Shown: positions 16,986 through 25,267 of the stretch, piece by piece
Numbering within the stretch: position 1 is the stretch's first letter
How the letters are laid out: each line of letters starts with the position of its first letter
Origin: an uncultured Steroidobacter sp.
GTDB lineage: Bacteria; Pseudomonadota; Gammaproteobacteria; Steroidobacterales; Steroidobacteraceae
DNA: 64,000 nucleotides
Assembly: GCA_937864115.1 (NCBI GenBank)
Contig: CALMII010000059.1
Location: 1 to 64,000 of the forward strand
Direction: 5' to 3'
The notes under the pieces: generated by a model
Databases searched by the model: none
What the model saw: only the letters and a program-made list of their open reading frames with translations
What the model was told of the DNA's origin: nothing
Made by a program: the position numbers and the translations under genes

Positions 16986-18473
16986 ATGAAAAAATTCGTC
17001 GGCGCCATCGACCAGGGAACCACCAGCACCCGCTTCATCGTCTTCGACGAAGCCGGTCGCATCGTGGCCAGCGCACAGCAGGAACACGCACAGATCTATC
17101 CGCAGCCGGGCTGGGTCGAACACTCGCCGCAGGAGATCCTGCGTAACACCGACAACGTCATTGCCGAAGCGCTGGTGAGCGGCAAGCTCACGGCGCGCGA
17201 CATCGCCTGCGTCGGCATCACCAACCAGCGCGAGACCACCGTGCTCTGGGATCGCGCCAGCGGCGAGCCGCTGCACAACGCGCTGGTGTGGCAGGACACG
17301 CGCGTCGATCCGCTCGTCCAGTATTTCTCCGCGCAGGGCGGCAAGGATCGTTTCCGTGCGCGCACCGGCCTGCCGCTCGCGAGTTATTTCAGCGGTCTCA
17401 AGCTGCGCTGGCTGCTCGACAACGTGCCGGGCGCGCGCACGAAGGCGGAGGCGGGCGACCTTTGCTTCGGCACCATCGACGCGTGGCTCATGCAGCACCT
17501 GACGCACGGCACCCACATCACCGACGTCACCAATGCGAGCCGCACGCAGCTCATGAATCTCGAATCGCTGCAGTGGGACGACGAACTGCTGCAGACCTTT
17601 CGCATCCCGGCGAGCGTGCTACCGCGCATCGCGTCTTCGAGCGAGGTGTATGGCGAGATCGCCCACGGCCCGCTGAAAGGCGTGCCCATCGCCGGCATTC
17701 TCGGCGATCAGCAGGCCGCGCTGGTGGGACAGACCTGCTTCGCGCCGGGAGAGGCGAAGAACACCTACGGCACGGGTTGCTTCCTGCTCATGAATACGGG
17801 CAATCGTCCGGTCGTGTCGGCGGCGGGACTCGTGACGACGGTGGCCTATCAGTTCGGTACGGCGCCCGCGTGCTACGCGCTCGAAGGCTCGATCGCGATT
17901 TCCGGCGCGCTGGTGCAATGGCTGCGCGACAACCTGGGGCTCATCCGCAGCAGCAACGAAATCGAAGCGCTGGCCGCGAGCGTCGCCGACAACGGCGACG
18001 TCTACGTCGTGCCGGCGTTCTCCGGCCTGTACGCGCCGCACTGGAAGGAACACGCACGTGGAGTGATCACGGGCCTCACGCGCTATGCGACCAAGGCCCA
18101 CATCGCGCGTGCCGCGCTCGAAGCCACGGCGTATCAGACGCGCGAAGTGCTCGCGGCGATGGAACAGGATTCGCGCATTCGCCTGAGCGAACTGCGCGTC
18201 GACGGCGGCATGGTGGTCAACGAACTGTTGATGCAGTTCCAGGCCGACATCCTCGACGTCGCCGTCGTGCGCCCGCGCGTGACCGAAACGACGGCACTGG
18301 GCGCGGCATACGCGGCGGGACTCGCCACCGGATTCTGGAAGGACTCGGATCACCTCAAGCGCAACTGGGGCGTCGATCGCACCTGGAAACCGGCGATGCC
18401 GAAGGAACGGCGCGGCCAGCTCTATGCCTCGTGGCAGAAGGCGGTGGCGAGGTCGCTCAACTGGATCGACTAG
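16986..18473 (+). CDS. glpK: Glycerol kinase
   Basis: A 495-aa FGGY-family kinase that phosphorylates glycerol to sn-glycerol 3-phosphate in the cytosol. Conserved text includes AIDQGTTSTRFIVFD at the N-terminus, GITNQRETTVLW, DTRVDPLVQ and GILGDQQAALVGQ. Length equals the family norm. The start at 16986 gives the canonical MKKFVGAIDQG; longer in-frame starts from 16845 add non-homologous residues. No glpF or glpD is adjacent, so glycerol uptake must be encoded elsewhere. Riboflavin synthase follows after 84 bases of G+C-rich, partly palindromic sequence. Confidence 0.96.
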   Translation: MKKFVGAIDQGTTSTRFIVFDEAGRIVASAQQEHAQIYPQPGWVEHSPQEILRNTDNVIAEALVSGKLTARDIACVGITNQRETTVLWDRASGEPLHNALVWQDTRVDPLVQYFSAQGGKDRFRARTGLPLASYFSGLKLRWLLDNVPGARTKAEAGDLCFGTIDAWLMQHLTHGTHITDVTNASRTQLMNLESLQWDDELLQTFRIPASVLPRIASSSEVYGEIAHGPLKGVPIAGILGDQQAALVGQTCFAPGEAKNTYGTGCFLLMNTGNRPVVSAAGLVTTVAYQFGTAPACYALEGSIAISGALVQWLRDNLGLIRSSNEIEALAASVADNGDVYVVPAFSGLYAPHWKEHARGVITGLTRYATKAHIARAALEATAYQTREVLAAMEQDSRIRLSELRVDGGMVVNELLMQFQADILDVAVVRPRVTETTALGAAYAAGLATGFWKDSDHLKRNWGVDRTWKPAMPKERRGQLYASWQKAVARSLNWID

Positions 18474-18557
18474 GACGCGGGTAGCGGGGCTTGGGGCCCG
18501 GGTAGGAACATGATTCAATCCCGCCCACGCCCCACCTCCATCCCGCGCCCCACTTCC

Positions 18558-19244
18558 ATGTTCACCGGCATCGTCAAAGGTCTCGGCCGCATCGCGAGCA
18601 TTCAGCGCCGCAGCGGCCTCGTCACGTTCGACATCGAGCTGCCGGGCGGCGTCGAATCGGAACTCGAGATCGGCGCGAGCGTCGCCGTCGATGGCGTGTG
18701 CCTCACCGTGACGTCGACCGCCGGCCGTCATGCGACGTTCGATGTGATGCAGGAGACGCTCACGCGCACGACACTGGGTGACGTGCGGCCAGGCACTGCC
18801 GTGAACATCGAACGCGCCGCGAAAGACGGCGCAGAGATCGGCGGACATCCGCTGTCCGGCCACATCGACTGCGTCGTGAAGGTCGCGGACGTGCAGAAGC
18901 CCGACAACAATCACGTCCTCACGCTCGAAGTCCCGCCTCCGTGGATCCGCTATGTCTTCGCCAAGGGCTACATCGCGCTGAACGGCGCGAGCCTCACGGT
19001 CGCGAGCGTCGACAAACGCGCGTCGACTTTCAGCGTCTGGCTGATTCCCGAGACGCTGCGCATGACGACCTTCGGCGACAAAGCCGTCGGCGCACGCATC
19101 AACATGGAAATCGAGCGCGGCACGCAGGTGACGGTCGACACGATCCGCGACTTCCTCGAAGAACGGCTCGGTCCGTTGCTGCCGCAGTTCGAATCGCTGG
19201 CCGAACAGCTCGCCGACGGCAGTCGTACGAACCGATTGAAATAA
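18558..19244 (+). CDS. ribE: Riboflavin synthase alpha chain
   Basis: A 228-aa enzyme that dismutates two 6,7-dimethyl-8-ribityllumazine molecules to riboflavin. Two tandem lumazine-binding domains are visible. The first starts MFTGIVKGLGRI and has DGVCLTVTS. The second has GHPLSGHIDCVV and LNGASLTVASVD. The start at 18558 matches the invariant MFTGI N-terminus; an upstream ATG at 18510 is unlikely. No other rib gene is adjacent, and no FMN riboswitch was recognised upstream. Some genomes call this gene ribC. Confidence 0.95.
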   Translation: MFTGIVKGLGRIASIQRRSGLVTFDIELPGGVESELEIGASVAVDGVCLTVTSTAGRHATFDVMQETLTRTTLGDVRPGTAVNIERAAKDGAEIGGHPLSGHIDCVVKVADVQKPDNNHVLTLEVPPPWIRYVFAKGYIALNGASLTVASVDKRASTFSVWLIPETLRMTTFGDKAVGARINMEIERGTQVTVDTIRDFLEERLGPLLPQFESLAEQLADGSRTNRLK

Positions 19245-19257
19245 TCCCTTCTCCTTC

Positions 19258-19298
19258 TTCCCCTCCTCCGCGAAGCGGGGGAGGGCAGGGTAGGGGTC
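19258..19298. repeat. Dispersed repeat CCTCCTCCGCGAAGCGGGGG, copy 1
   Basis: A palindromic core with CCGCGAAGCGG and flanking GGAGGGCAGGGTAGGGG. It lies in the ribE-HAD junction. Related copies lie at 21922-21960, 23803-23846 (diverged) and, as an inverted pair, within pbpC at 44102-44191. Confidence 0.85.
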
Positions 19299-19322
19299 TT
19301 CTTCTCCGCACATCACGAACCC

Positions 19323-19985
19323 ATGAAATTCCACGCCGCCCTCTTCGACTTCGACGGCACGCTCACCCCCTCGCTGCCGCTATGGGTGAGTGCCTACCAG
19401 CTGGCGCTGGGCTCCTTCGGCATCGAAGCCAGCGACGAAGAAGTGCTGGGCAGCTGCTTCTTTCGCGACTACGCCGACGTTGCCGCCCACTACGGCCGGT
19501 TCGACGCTGCCCAGCTGGAAGTGCAGGTCGACGCCGGATTGCGCACCGCCTTCCTGCGCGCGGAGCTGTTTCCGCTGGCAAGGCCCGTGGTCGAACACTG
19601 TCGCGATCACGGCCTGCGCACGGCGCTCGTCACCTCGTCGCCGCGCAATCTCGTGATCGGCGTGCTCGAACGCCTCGGTATCCTGGAGCTGTTCGACTTC
19701 GTCACCTGCGGCGGCGACATCGCCAACTACAAGCCGCATCCCGAACCGGTCACCCGCGCGCTCGCCGCGCTCGAATGCGAACCCGCCCGCGCGATGATGA
19801 TCGGCGACTCGCACGTGGACATTCTTGCGGGCAAGGCGGCGGGTACGCGCACGGCGCTGTTTCTGCCGGACGATCATCATCGATTTCACGACACCGGACG
19901 ACTGCGCGCCACCGGTCCCGACCACATCTTCGCCGATCACGGCGAACTGCCCGCGCTGCTGCAACTGCCAGGAATTTCCCGTTAG
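19323..19985 (+). CDS. HAD-family phosphatase (phosphoglycolate-phosphatase-like)
   Basis: A 220-aa HAD hydrolase. Motif I is DFDGTLT, motif II VTSSPRN, motif III around NYKPHPEP, and motif IV MIGDSHVDILAGKAAG, in the usual order. A helical cap domain (about residues 18-85) places it with the beta-phosphoglucomutase/phosphoglycolate phosphatase type. It is followed after 3 bases by the SEC-C protein gene and probably shares its transcript. The phosphorylated substrate cannot be told from sequence. Confidence 0.88.
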   Translation: MKFHAALFDFDGTLTPSLPLWVSAYQLALGSFGIEASDEEVLGSCFFRDYADVAAHYGRFDAAQLEVQVDAGLRTAFLRAELFPLARPVVEHCRDHGLRTALVTSSPRNLVIGVLERLGILELFDFVTCGGDIANYKPHPEPVTRALAALECEPARAMMIGDSHVDILAGKAAGTRTALFLPDDHHRFHDTGRLRATGPDHIFADHGELPALLQLPGISR

Positions 19986-19988
19986 CCC

Positions 19989-20939
19989 ATGATCATTTCC
20001 ACGCCTGGATCCGATGAGCTTCCCCGCTACGAATCGTCCGAACTCGCGGTGCTCAGCGAACAGCAACTGATCGAACTGATGATCCGCGACGAAGACCGCG
20101 TGCCCCGCAACGTCATCGACGAATGCGTGCGCCGCGGCGACGCCATGCTGGAAAAGCTGCAGCTCGTCGTCGGTCCCGATGCTGAATGGAAATTCGCCGA
20201 GCACGCCATCGCCGGCCGGTGGTGGCTGGTGTTGCATGCGGCCTTCATCCTCGGCCTGATGGAAGACGATGCAGCAGGGCGATTGCTGCTTGCCCTCATG
20301 CGTCGGCTCGCCGGCGATGAAGACCCGGATCTGGAAGACTGGCTGGAGGGTGCCTGGCCGGATCTGTTCGGCAACAAGTCAGACGCGGTTCTTCACGACG
20401 TCGAAGTGTTCGCGTTCAGCGCGGGCGCGATGCCCTACATGCGCCCCCATGCGGTCGACCTGGTTCTCGCTGCCAGCGAGTGTCGCGGCCCGGGGGCACT
20501 CGACGACGCGCTGGGGAAAGTGGCTGCGTGGGTCGGCGACGAATCGCATGATCTGCAGGATCGTCTGCTCACCGCTGCCGTTCTGCTCAACTTCCCGCGC
20601 GCAGCGCATCGGGCGTTGCTGAACGATCTCGCGGATACGCCCGATGGCGCGCTGGTCTTTACGCGCGAAGAGGTGGATGAAGTCTACGAAGCCGCTGAGG
20701 ACGCGCCGCGATGGCTCGGTATCGACGACGCATGGAGCTTCTACGATCCTGCAGAAATCGCCGCCCGACGGCAGCGATGGAGGGACGAGGCCAGCTTTCG
20801 CAAGGACTACCACGACGCGGAATACGAGCTCGTTACCTACGTGCGCGAGTCGCCCAAAGTGGGCCGCAACGATCCGTGCCCTTGCGGCAGCGGCAGGAAG
20901 TACAAGAAGTGCTGCCTGGAAAAGGAGTCCAGGGATTGA
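19989..20939 (+). CDS. DUF1186-like protein with C-terminal SEC-C zinc motif
   Basis: A 316-aa protein. The bulk is an alpha-helical, HEAT-like region with WWLVLHAAFILGLM. The C-terminus is a clear SEC-C metal-binding motif, VGRNDPCPCGSGRKYKKCC, as at the end of SecA. Such proteins are often annotated DUF1186 and are of unknown function. The zinc motif suggests binding to a protein partner or ribosome. It is tightly packed between the HAD phosphatase and the WYL regulator, likely co-transcribed. Confidence 0.8.
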   Translation: MIISTPGSDELPRYESSELAVLSEQQLIELMIRDEDRVPRNVIDECVRRGDAMLEKLQLVVGPDAEWKFAEHAIAGRWWLVLHAAFILGLMEDDAAGRLLLALMRRLAGDEDPDLEDWLEGAWPDLFGNKSDAVLHDVEVFAFSAGAMPYMRPHAVDLVLAASECRGPGALDDALGKVAAWVGDESHDLQDRLLTAAVLLNFPRAAHRALLNDLADTPDGALVFTREEVDEVYEAAEDAPRWLGIDDAWSFYDPAEIAARRQRWRDEASFRKDYHDAEYELVTYVRESPKVGRNDPCPCGSGRKYKKCCLEKESRD

Positions 20940-20952
20940 AAGGAGAGATCCC

Positions 20953-21915
20953 ATGGACAAGTTCGACCGCATCTTCCAGCTCCACACCATCCTCAGCGGT
21001 CGCCGCACGCCGATTCCGCTGGAAGACCTGACCGCACGCCTCGAATGTTCCAGGCCGACGCTCCATCGCATCATCGCCATGATGCGCACGTATCTGAATG
21101 CGCCGATCCAGTCGACCATGGAAGGCTATCGCTACGGACCGGCGCGCGAGGGCGAGCCCTACGAACTGCCCGGACTCTGGTTCACGGCCACCGAACTGCA
21201 GGCGCTGGCCGTCGTGCATCGAATGCTTGCCGATCTCGGCAGCGGCCTGCTCGAAGAACACATCGCGCCGCTGGCCCGGCGCCTGGATCATCTCGCACGC
21301 CATCAGCGGCTCAATCTCGGCGAAGCCGCGAGTCGCCTGCGATTTCCGGCCGTGGCGTCGCGGCTCGTTGGCGCTTCATTCCAGATTGCCGCGTCGGCAA
21401 CGCTGCAGCGTCGCAAGCTCTGGATGGAGTATCACGCCCGCGGCACCGACGAGCGCACGGAACGCGTCGTGTCGCCGCAGCGCATCACCCACTATCGCGA
21501 AAGCTGGTATCTCGATGCCTGGGACGAAGGCCGCGATGCGTTGCGCAGCTTCTCGATCGATCGCATCCGGCGTCCGACGGTTCTGGAAGCGCCGGCCATG
21601 GATGTCGCGGCCGAAGAACTCGATGCGCACTACGCCAGCGCCTACGGCATCTTCGGCGGTAAAGCCGACAAACTCGCCGTGTTGCACTTCTCGAAGGACC
21701 GCGCCCGCTGGGTGGCCGACGAAAAGTGGCATCCGTACCAGGAGGGTGCCTGGCTCGAAGATGGCCGCTACGAACTGCGGATTCCGTATCACGACGATCG
21801 CGAACTCGTGATGGATATTCTGCGGCACGTGCCGGAAGTCGAAGTCGTCGAACCCGAATCGTTGCGGTCGCAAGTGATTCAGCGATTGCAGCAAGCACTC
21901 GACCGCTATCGATAG
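20953..21915 (+). CDS. WYL-domain transcriptional regulator
   Basis: A 320-aa DNA-binding regulator. A helix-turn-helix at the N-terminus (DKFDRIFQLHTILSGR, CSRPTLHRIIAMM) is followed by a WYL domain with LWMEYHARG, ITHYRESWYLDAW and RSFSIDRIRR, and a C-terminal WCX-type domain. These proteins sense ligands such as nucleic acids or nucleotides and control promoters, often of defence genes. AAGGAGAGATCCC directly upstream of 20953 supports the start, so earlier in-frame starts are rejected. It may act on its own operon; no operator was recognised. Confidence 0.9.
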   Translation: MDKFDRIFQLHTILSGRRTPIPLEDLTARLECSRPTLHRIIAMMRTYLNAPIQSTMEGYRYGPAREGEPYELPGLWFTATELQALAVVHRMLADLGSGLLEEHIAPLARRLDHLARHQRLNLGEAASRLRFPAVASRLVGASFQIAASATLQRRKLWMEYHARGTDERTERVVSPQRITHYRESWYLDAWDEGRDALRSFSIDRIRRPTVLEAPAMDVAAEELDAHYASAYGIFGGKADKLAVLHFSKDRARWVADEKWHPYQEGAWLEDGRYELRIPYHDDRELVMDILRHVPEVEVVEPESLRSQVIQRLQQALDRYR

Positions 21916-21921
21916 CTTTCT

Positions 21922-21960
21922 TCCCCTCCTCCGCGAAGCGGGGGAGGGCAGGGAGGGGGC
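21922..21960. repeat. Dispersed repeat CCTCCTCCGCGAAGCGGGGG, copy 2
   Basis: Same unit as at 19258, beginning right after the WYL stop codon (TAG at 21913-21915). Confidence 0.85.
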
Positions 21961-22122
21961 TCTCCGGCGCAGCGACGACGCCCATATCCATTGCGCGAAG
22001 ACATAACCCCCGTACCCCCATCAAAAAATCCCATCGCCCTCCGCCGACTCTCACGAAATGAGACTCGCGCCGCGTTCAATGCCCCCCATCGCAGGCTATT
22101 GAACGGATCGCACGGAGGATCC

Positions 22123-23614
22123 ATGACGGAAATCATCCTGATCGCAGCCACGGCCGGCGCATTGGCCGCCGCCATCACCTGGCTCATGCGCGGCGTGCAG
22201 TTCGCAGCAGCGCGCGCCACGGCCGACGCTCGACTCGCCGCTGTCCAGCACCAACTGCTTGAGCGCACCACTGAACTTCAGATGCTGAAAAGCGCGCATA
22301 CGCGCCTTCTCGACCAGCATCGCGAGGAATCCGCGAGCCGCGCAGCAGCAGAGGAGAAATCAGCGCGCCTGCCGGACCTCGAATCGAAACTCGAACAGCG
22401 CGATCAACTGCTGCGACAGCAGGAAGCCGGCATCGCGGTGCTCGACACGCGCCTGATCGAACAGTCGAAGGCACTCCAGGAACAGAAGGCGCTGCTGCAG
22501 CAGGCACAGGCCGCGCTGGGCGATTCCTTCAAGGCGCTCTCCTCCGACGCGCTACACAACAACAACCAGGCTTTCCTGCAACTCGCCAAGGCGACGCTCG
22601 AAAAATTCCAGGAGAGCGCACGCGGCGATCTCGAAGCACGTCACAAGGCCGTCGACGATCTGGTCCGCCCGTTGAAGGAATCGCTCGCCAAAGTCGACGT
22701 CAAGCTCGGCGACATCGAGACTGCGCGCGTCTCGTCCTACTCGGCCCTCAACGAGCAATTGAAAGGCCTCGTCGAAACGCACCTGCCCGTGCTGCGCAAC
22801 GAGACCGCGAACCTCGTCAAAGCCTTGCGGCAACCGACCGTGCGCGGTCGCTGGGGCGAACTGCAGTTGAAGCGCGTCGTCGAAATGGCCGGCATGCTCG
22901 ATCACTGCGATTTCCTGGAGCAGGAGAACCGCACGACCGAGGAGGGCAAGCTGCGCCCCGACCTCGTCATCAAGCTGCCCGGCGAGCGGAATATCATCGT
23001 CGACGCCAAGGCGTCGATCTCCGCGTACCTCGAAGCGATCGAATCCACCGACGAAGCCACGCAGCGCGTGCGTCTCGCCCATCACGCGCGCCAGGTGCGC
23101 AACCACGTCACGGCGCTCGGCAAGAAGTCTTACTGGGAGCAGTTCACTGCCGACGCCGGAATTCGTCGTCATGTTCCTGCCCGGCGAAGTGTTCTTCAGC
23201 GCCGCGCTGCAGGAAGACCCGTCGCTCATCGAATTCGGCGTGAACGAGAAAGTCATCGTCGCAACGCCGACTACGCTCATCGCCCTGCTGCGCGCCGTCG
23301 CGTACGGCTGGCGGCAGGAAGCACTCGCGCAGAATGCGAAGGACATCGCGTTGCTGGGCAAGGATCTCTACGACCGCGTCGCCAAGCTGGGCGAGCACTG
23401 GACCAAACTCGGCCAGCGCCTCGGCAGAACCGTCGATGCCTACAACGCCGCCACTGCGACGCTCGAATCCCGCGTACTGGTTTCGGCGCGCGGCTTCGAT
23501 CAACTGCAGGTCAGCGGACAGCCGAAACCGATCGTCGAACAGAAGCAGATCGAGAAGGTGCCGCGGTTACTGCAGGCGGAGGAGTTTGTGGGGATGGTGG
23601 AGGATGAGGCATGA
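22123..23614 (+). pseudogene. rmuC: rmuC with a frameshift
   Basis: DNA recombination protein RmuC (predicted nuclease-fold protein with an N-terminal membrane anchor and coiled coil), interrupted by one frameshift. The start at 22123 has GGAGG upstream and gives a membrane segment (IILIAATAGALAAAIT) then a long coiled coil. The first frame runs through the conserved VRGRWGELQLKRVVEMAGM, DLVIKLPGERNIIVDAKAS and GKKSYWEQF, then leaves the family sequence at about 23150-23158. The next frame resumes with PEFVVMFLPGEVFFSAAL and continues to the natural C-terminus (stop at 23612-23614). A one-base insertion or two-base deletion explains it. It is either a broken gene or a sequencing error. Confidence 0.8.
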
Positions 23615-24007
23615 ATGGTTCTGATAAAAATTTGGTGAAACGGCTTGTTTCACAAATGTCAGACTCGTGGGGCAACCCCCCCTTATGACCGAAAATCGAC
23701 CTGTCGAGCGTTGACGAGATTGAAACGGAGCCGGCGTCAGATGAGGCAGCGATGAACGAATGGAGTGGAGCAGCGACACTGCGAGGGCCTAATCTTCGCC
23801 TTCCTCCTCTCAGTGAAGCGGGGAGGGTAGGCGGGGATTAGAGGGGCCAAGAACGAAAATGATCCCGGCATTCCCGAACGCCTCGTGCACGTTCCTGAAC
23901 CGCAAGCCATCGCGATTTACGGGCGGGTGAGGGCGAACCCGAGACGACGACAGAAGAACACCCTGTACTCGAAGCAAACAGACAGAGATATGGAAGAGGA
24001 GAAACCA
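23615..24007. other. Intergenic region upstream of the cas operon
   Basis: Contains a perfect 7-bp-arm palindrome, GTGAAAC-GGCTT-GTTTCAC (23635-23653), a diverged copy of the CCTCC..GGGGAGG repeat (about 23803-23846), and an unspecific G+C-rich tract before the csb1 ribosome binding site. The csb1 frame is open from 23885, but the upstream codons look non-coding. The cas operon promoter must lie here, though I cannot place its boxes. Confidence 0.5.
23635..23653. promoter_or_regulatory. Perfect palindrome upstream of the cas operon
   Basis: GTGAAAC GGCTT GTTTCAC has 7-bp arms with a 5-base loop and no T-run after it. It could be a dimeric-regulator site or an RNA hairpin at the rmuC 3' end. 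It lies 355 bases before csb1. Confidence 0.35.
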
Positions 24008-25267
24008 ATGCATCTGAACCTTGAAGAGCTGAGAAAACTCGTAGCCGGCGACGCAGTGGCCATTCGTGGTGTGGCAACGTTGGAGCCAGCCGGCGGGCCG
24101 GGGGACAAGATCTTTCCACCGACACATGCGGTAGATGACAAAAACAAAAAGCCCGGTGCGAAGTATGCGTTCGAGACCCGTCGCATCAATAGGCAGGACA
24201 CGACATGCGTGCTTATCGACTCGGTGCAGAGCCAAGCGAACCGGATGGAGGACGCGTTGCAGGCGCTGTGGGACGAAAAGAAGATCGCGCTGCCCGTCGT
24301 CAGCGTCGACTTTAAGAACGTCGCGCCTGAAGTGGGCCGTGTCACCTCGCTCACCGCGCCGCACCGCATCGCGGACGCCCTGCTGCGCGACAGTCTGCTC
24401 GGCAATGTGCTCTTCCGCCTCTCAGATATGGGCAAGAGTTTGACCGACACGAGCCCCAAGGATGCGACCGCGCTGTTCAAGGTCTGCCCAACCGGGCTTG
24501 TGTTCGGCCTGTGGGACAGCACCGGTCCGAAGGGTGGTCTCGGTGCCAAGTTCCAGCGTGCGCTGGTGTCGGAGATCGTCGGCATCAACGCGGTGCTCGG
24601 CAGCAAGACCGAAAGCCGGATCGATCCGATGAACATTCTCAAGAAGGCAGCTGACATCTACGAGGCAGAGGGCGACGAGCGATGGACCATCGGCATCGAG
24701 AGCGACCAAGGCACTATCACTGCCGCCGATGGCTTACCTGCGCTCAGGAATCCAGAAAAACCAGCAAGGTTCGGTAAGGAAGGCAAGCCCTCAGAGGTCA
24801 ATCACGGCAACGTCACGCCGAGCATCGACTCGATAGGTGGTGGCGTGACCATCGACGAGGCGAAGCACACAGTCGTGCTATCCCTGGCGGCATTGCGTCG
24901 GCTCGGCTTCGCGAGCGGCGCGAACGAGGCGCGGACGGTGCTGGTCGCTCTTGGCCTCCTCGCGGTGCTCGCTGCAGAGGATCGCGGGCATGATCTCCGT
25001 TCGCGTTGCCTGCTGGTGCCGAAACCGGGTTGCGCGCTGAAGCTGGAGGCGGTCGGCCGCGATGGCAACACGACGAACCTAGAGCTAAGCCTTGCCGGAG
25101 CCATCGCCCTCTACAACGACGCAGTTGGGAAGCTGCCCGATGGCGTCAAGTTTGAAACGGATGCGGGCGTGCTGCTGGCAGAACTCACGCCGTCGCCGAA
25201 GCTTGCCGATCTCGTCACGAGAAGCCGCGCGCTGGCGGCGGCGGAAACAGACGCCATGGAGTCGTAA
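24008..25267 (+). CDS. csb1: Type I-G Cas7 (Csb1/GSU0053 family)
   Basis: A 419-aa backbone subunit of the type I-G (formerly I-U) Cascade. It coats the crRNA spacer. Family-like text includes FETRRINRQDTTCVLIDSVQSQANRMED, AGDEW-like TALFKVCPTGLVFGLWDSTG and the Gly-rich segment GLGAKFQRALVSEIVG (spans quoted only in part). The start at 24008 follows GAGGAGAAACCA, a good ribosome binding site; ATGs at 23990 and 23885 are in frame but less well supported. Its stop codon shares one base with the csb2 start, so the genes are translationally coupled. Confidence 0.88.
   Translation: MHLNLEELRKLVAGDAVAIRGVATLEPAGGPGDKIFPPTHAVDDKNKKPGAKYAFETRRINRQDTTCVLIDSVQSQANRMEDALQALWDEKKIALPVVSVDFKNVAPEVGRVTSLTAPHRIADALLRDSLLGNVLFRLSDMGKSLTDTSPKDATALFKVCPTGLVFGLWDSTGPKGGLGAKFQRALVSEIVGINAVLGSKTESRIDPMNILKKAADIYEAEGDERWTIGIESDQGTITAADGLPALRNPEKPARFGKEGKPSEVNHGNVTPSIDSIGGGVTIDEAKHTVVLSLAALRRLGFASGANEARTVLVALGLLAVLAAEDRGHDLRSRCLLVPKPGCALKLEAVGRDGNTTNLELSLAGAIALYNDAVGKLPDGVKFETDAGVLLAELTPSPKLADLVTRSRALAAAETDAMES

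Noticed and set aside
18474..18557. G+C-rich inverted repeat between glpK and ribE
   Set aside because: Pairing between GCGGGGCTTGGGGC and the downstream CCCGCCCACGCCCC is weak and interrupted, so not called a separate repeat feature.
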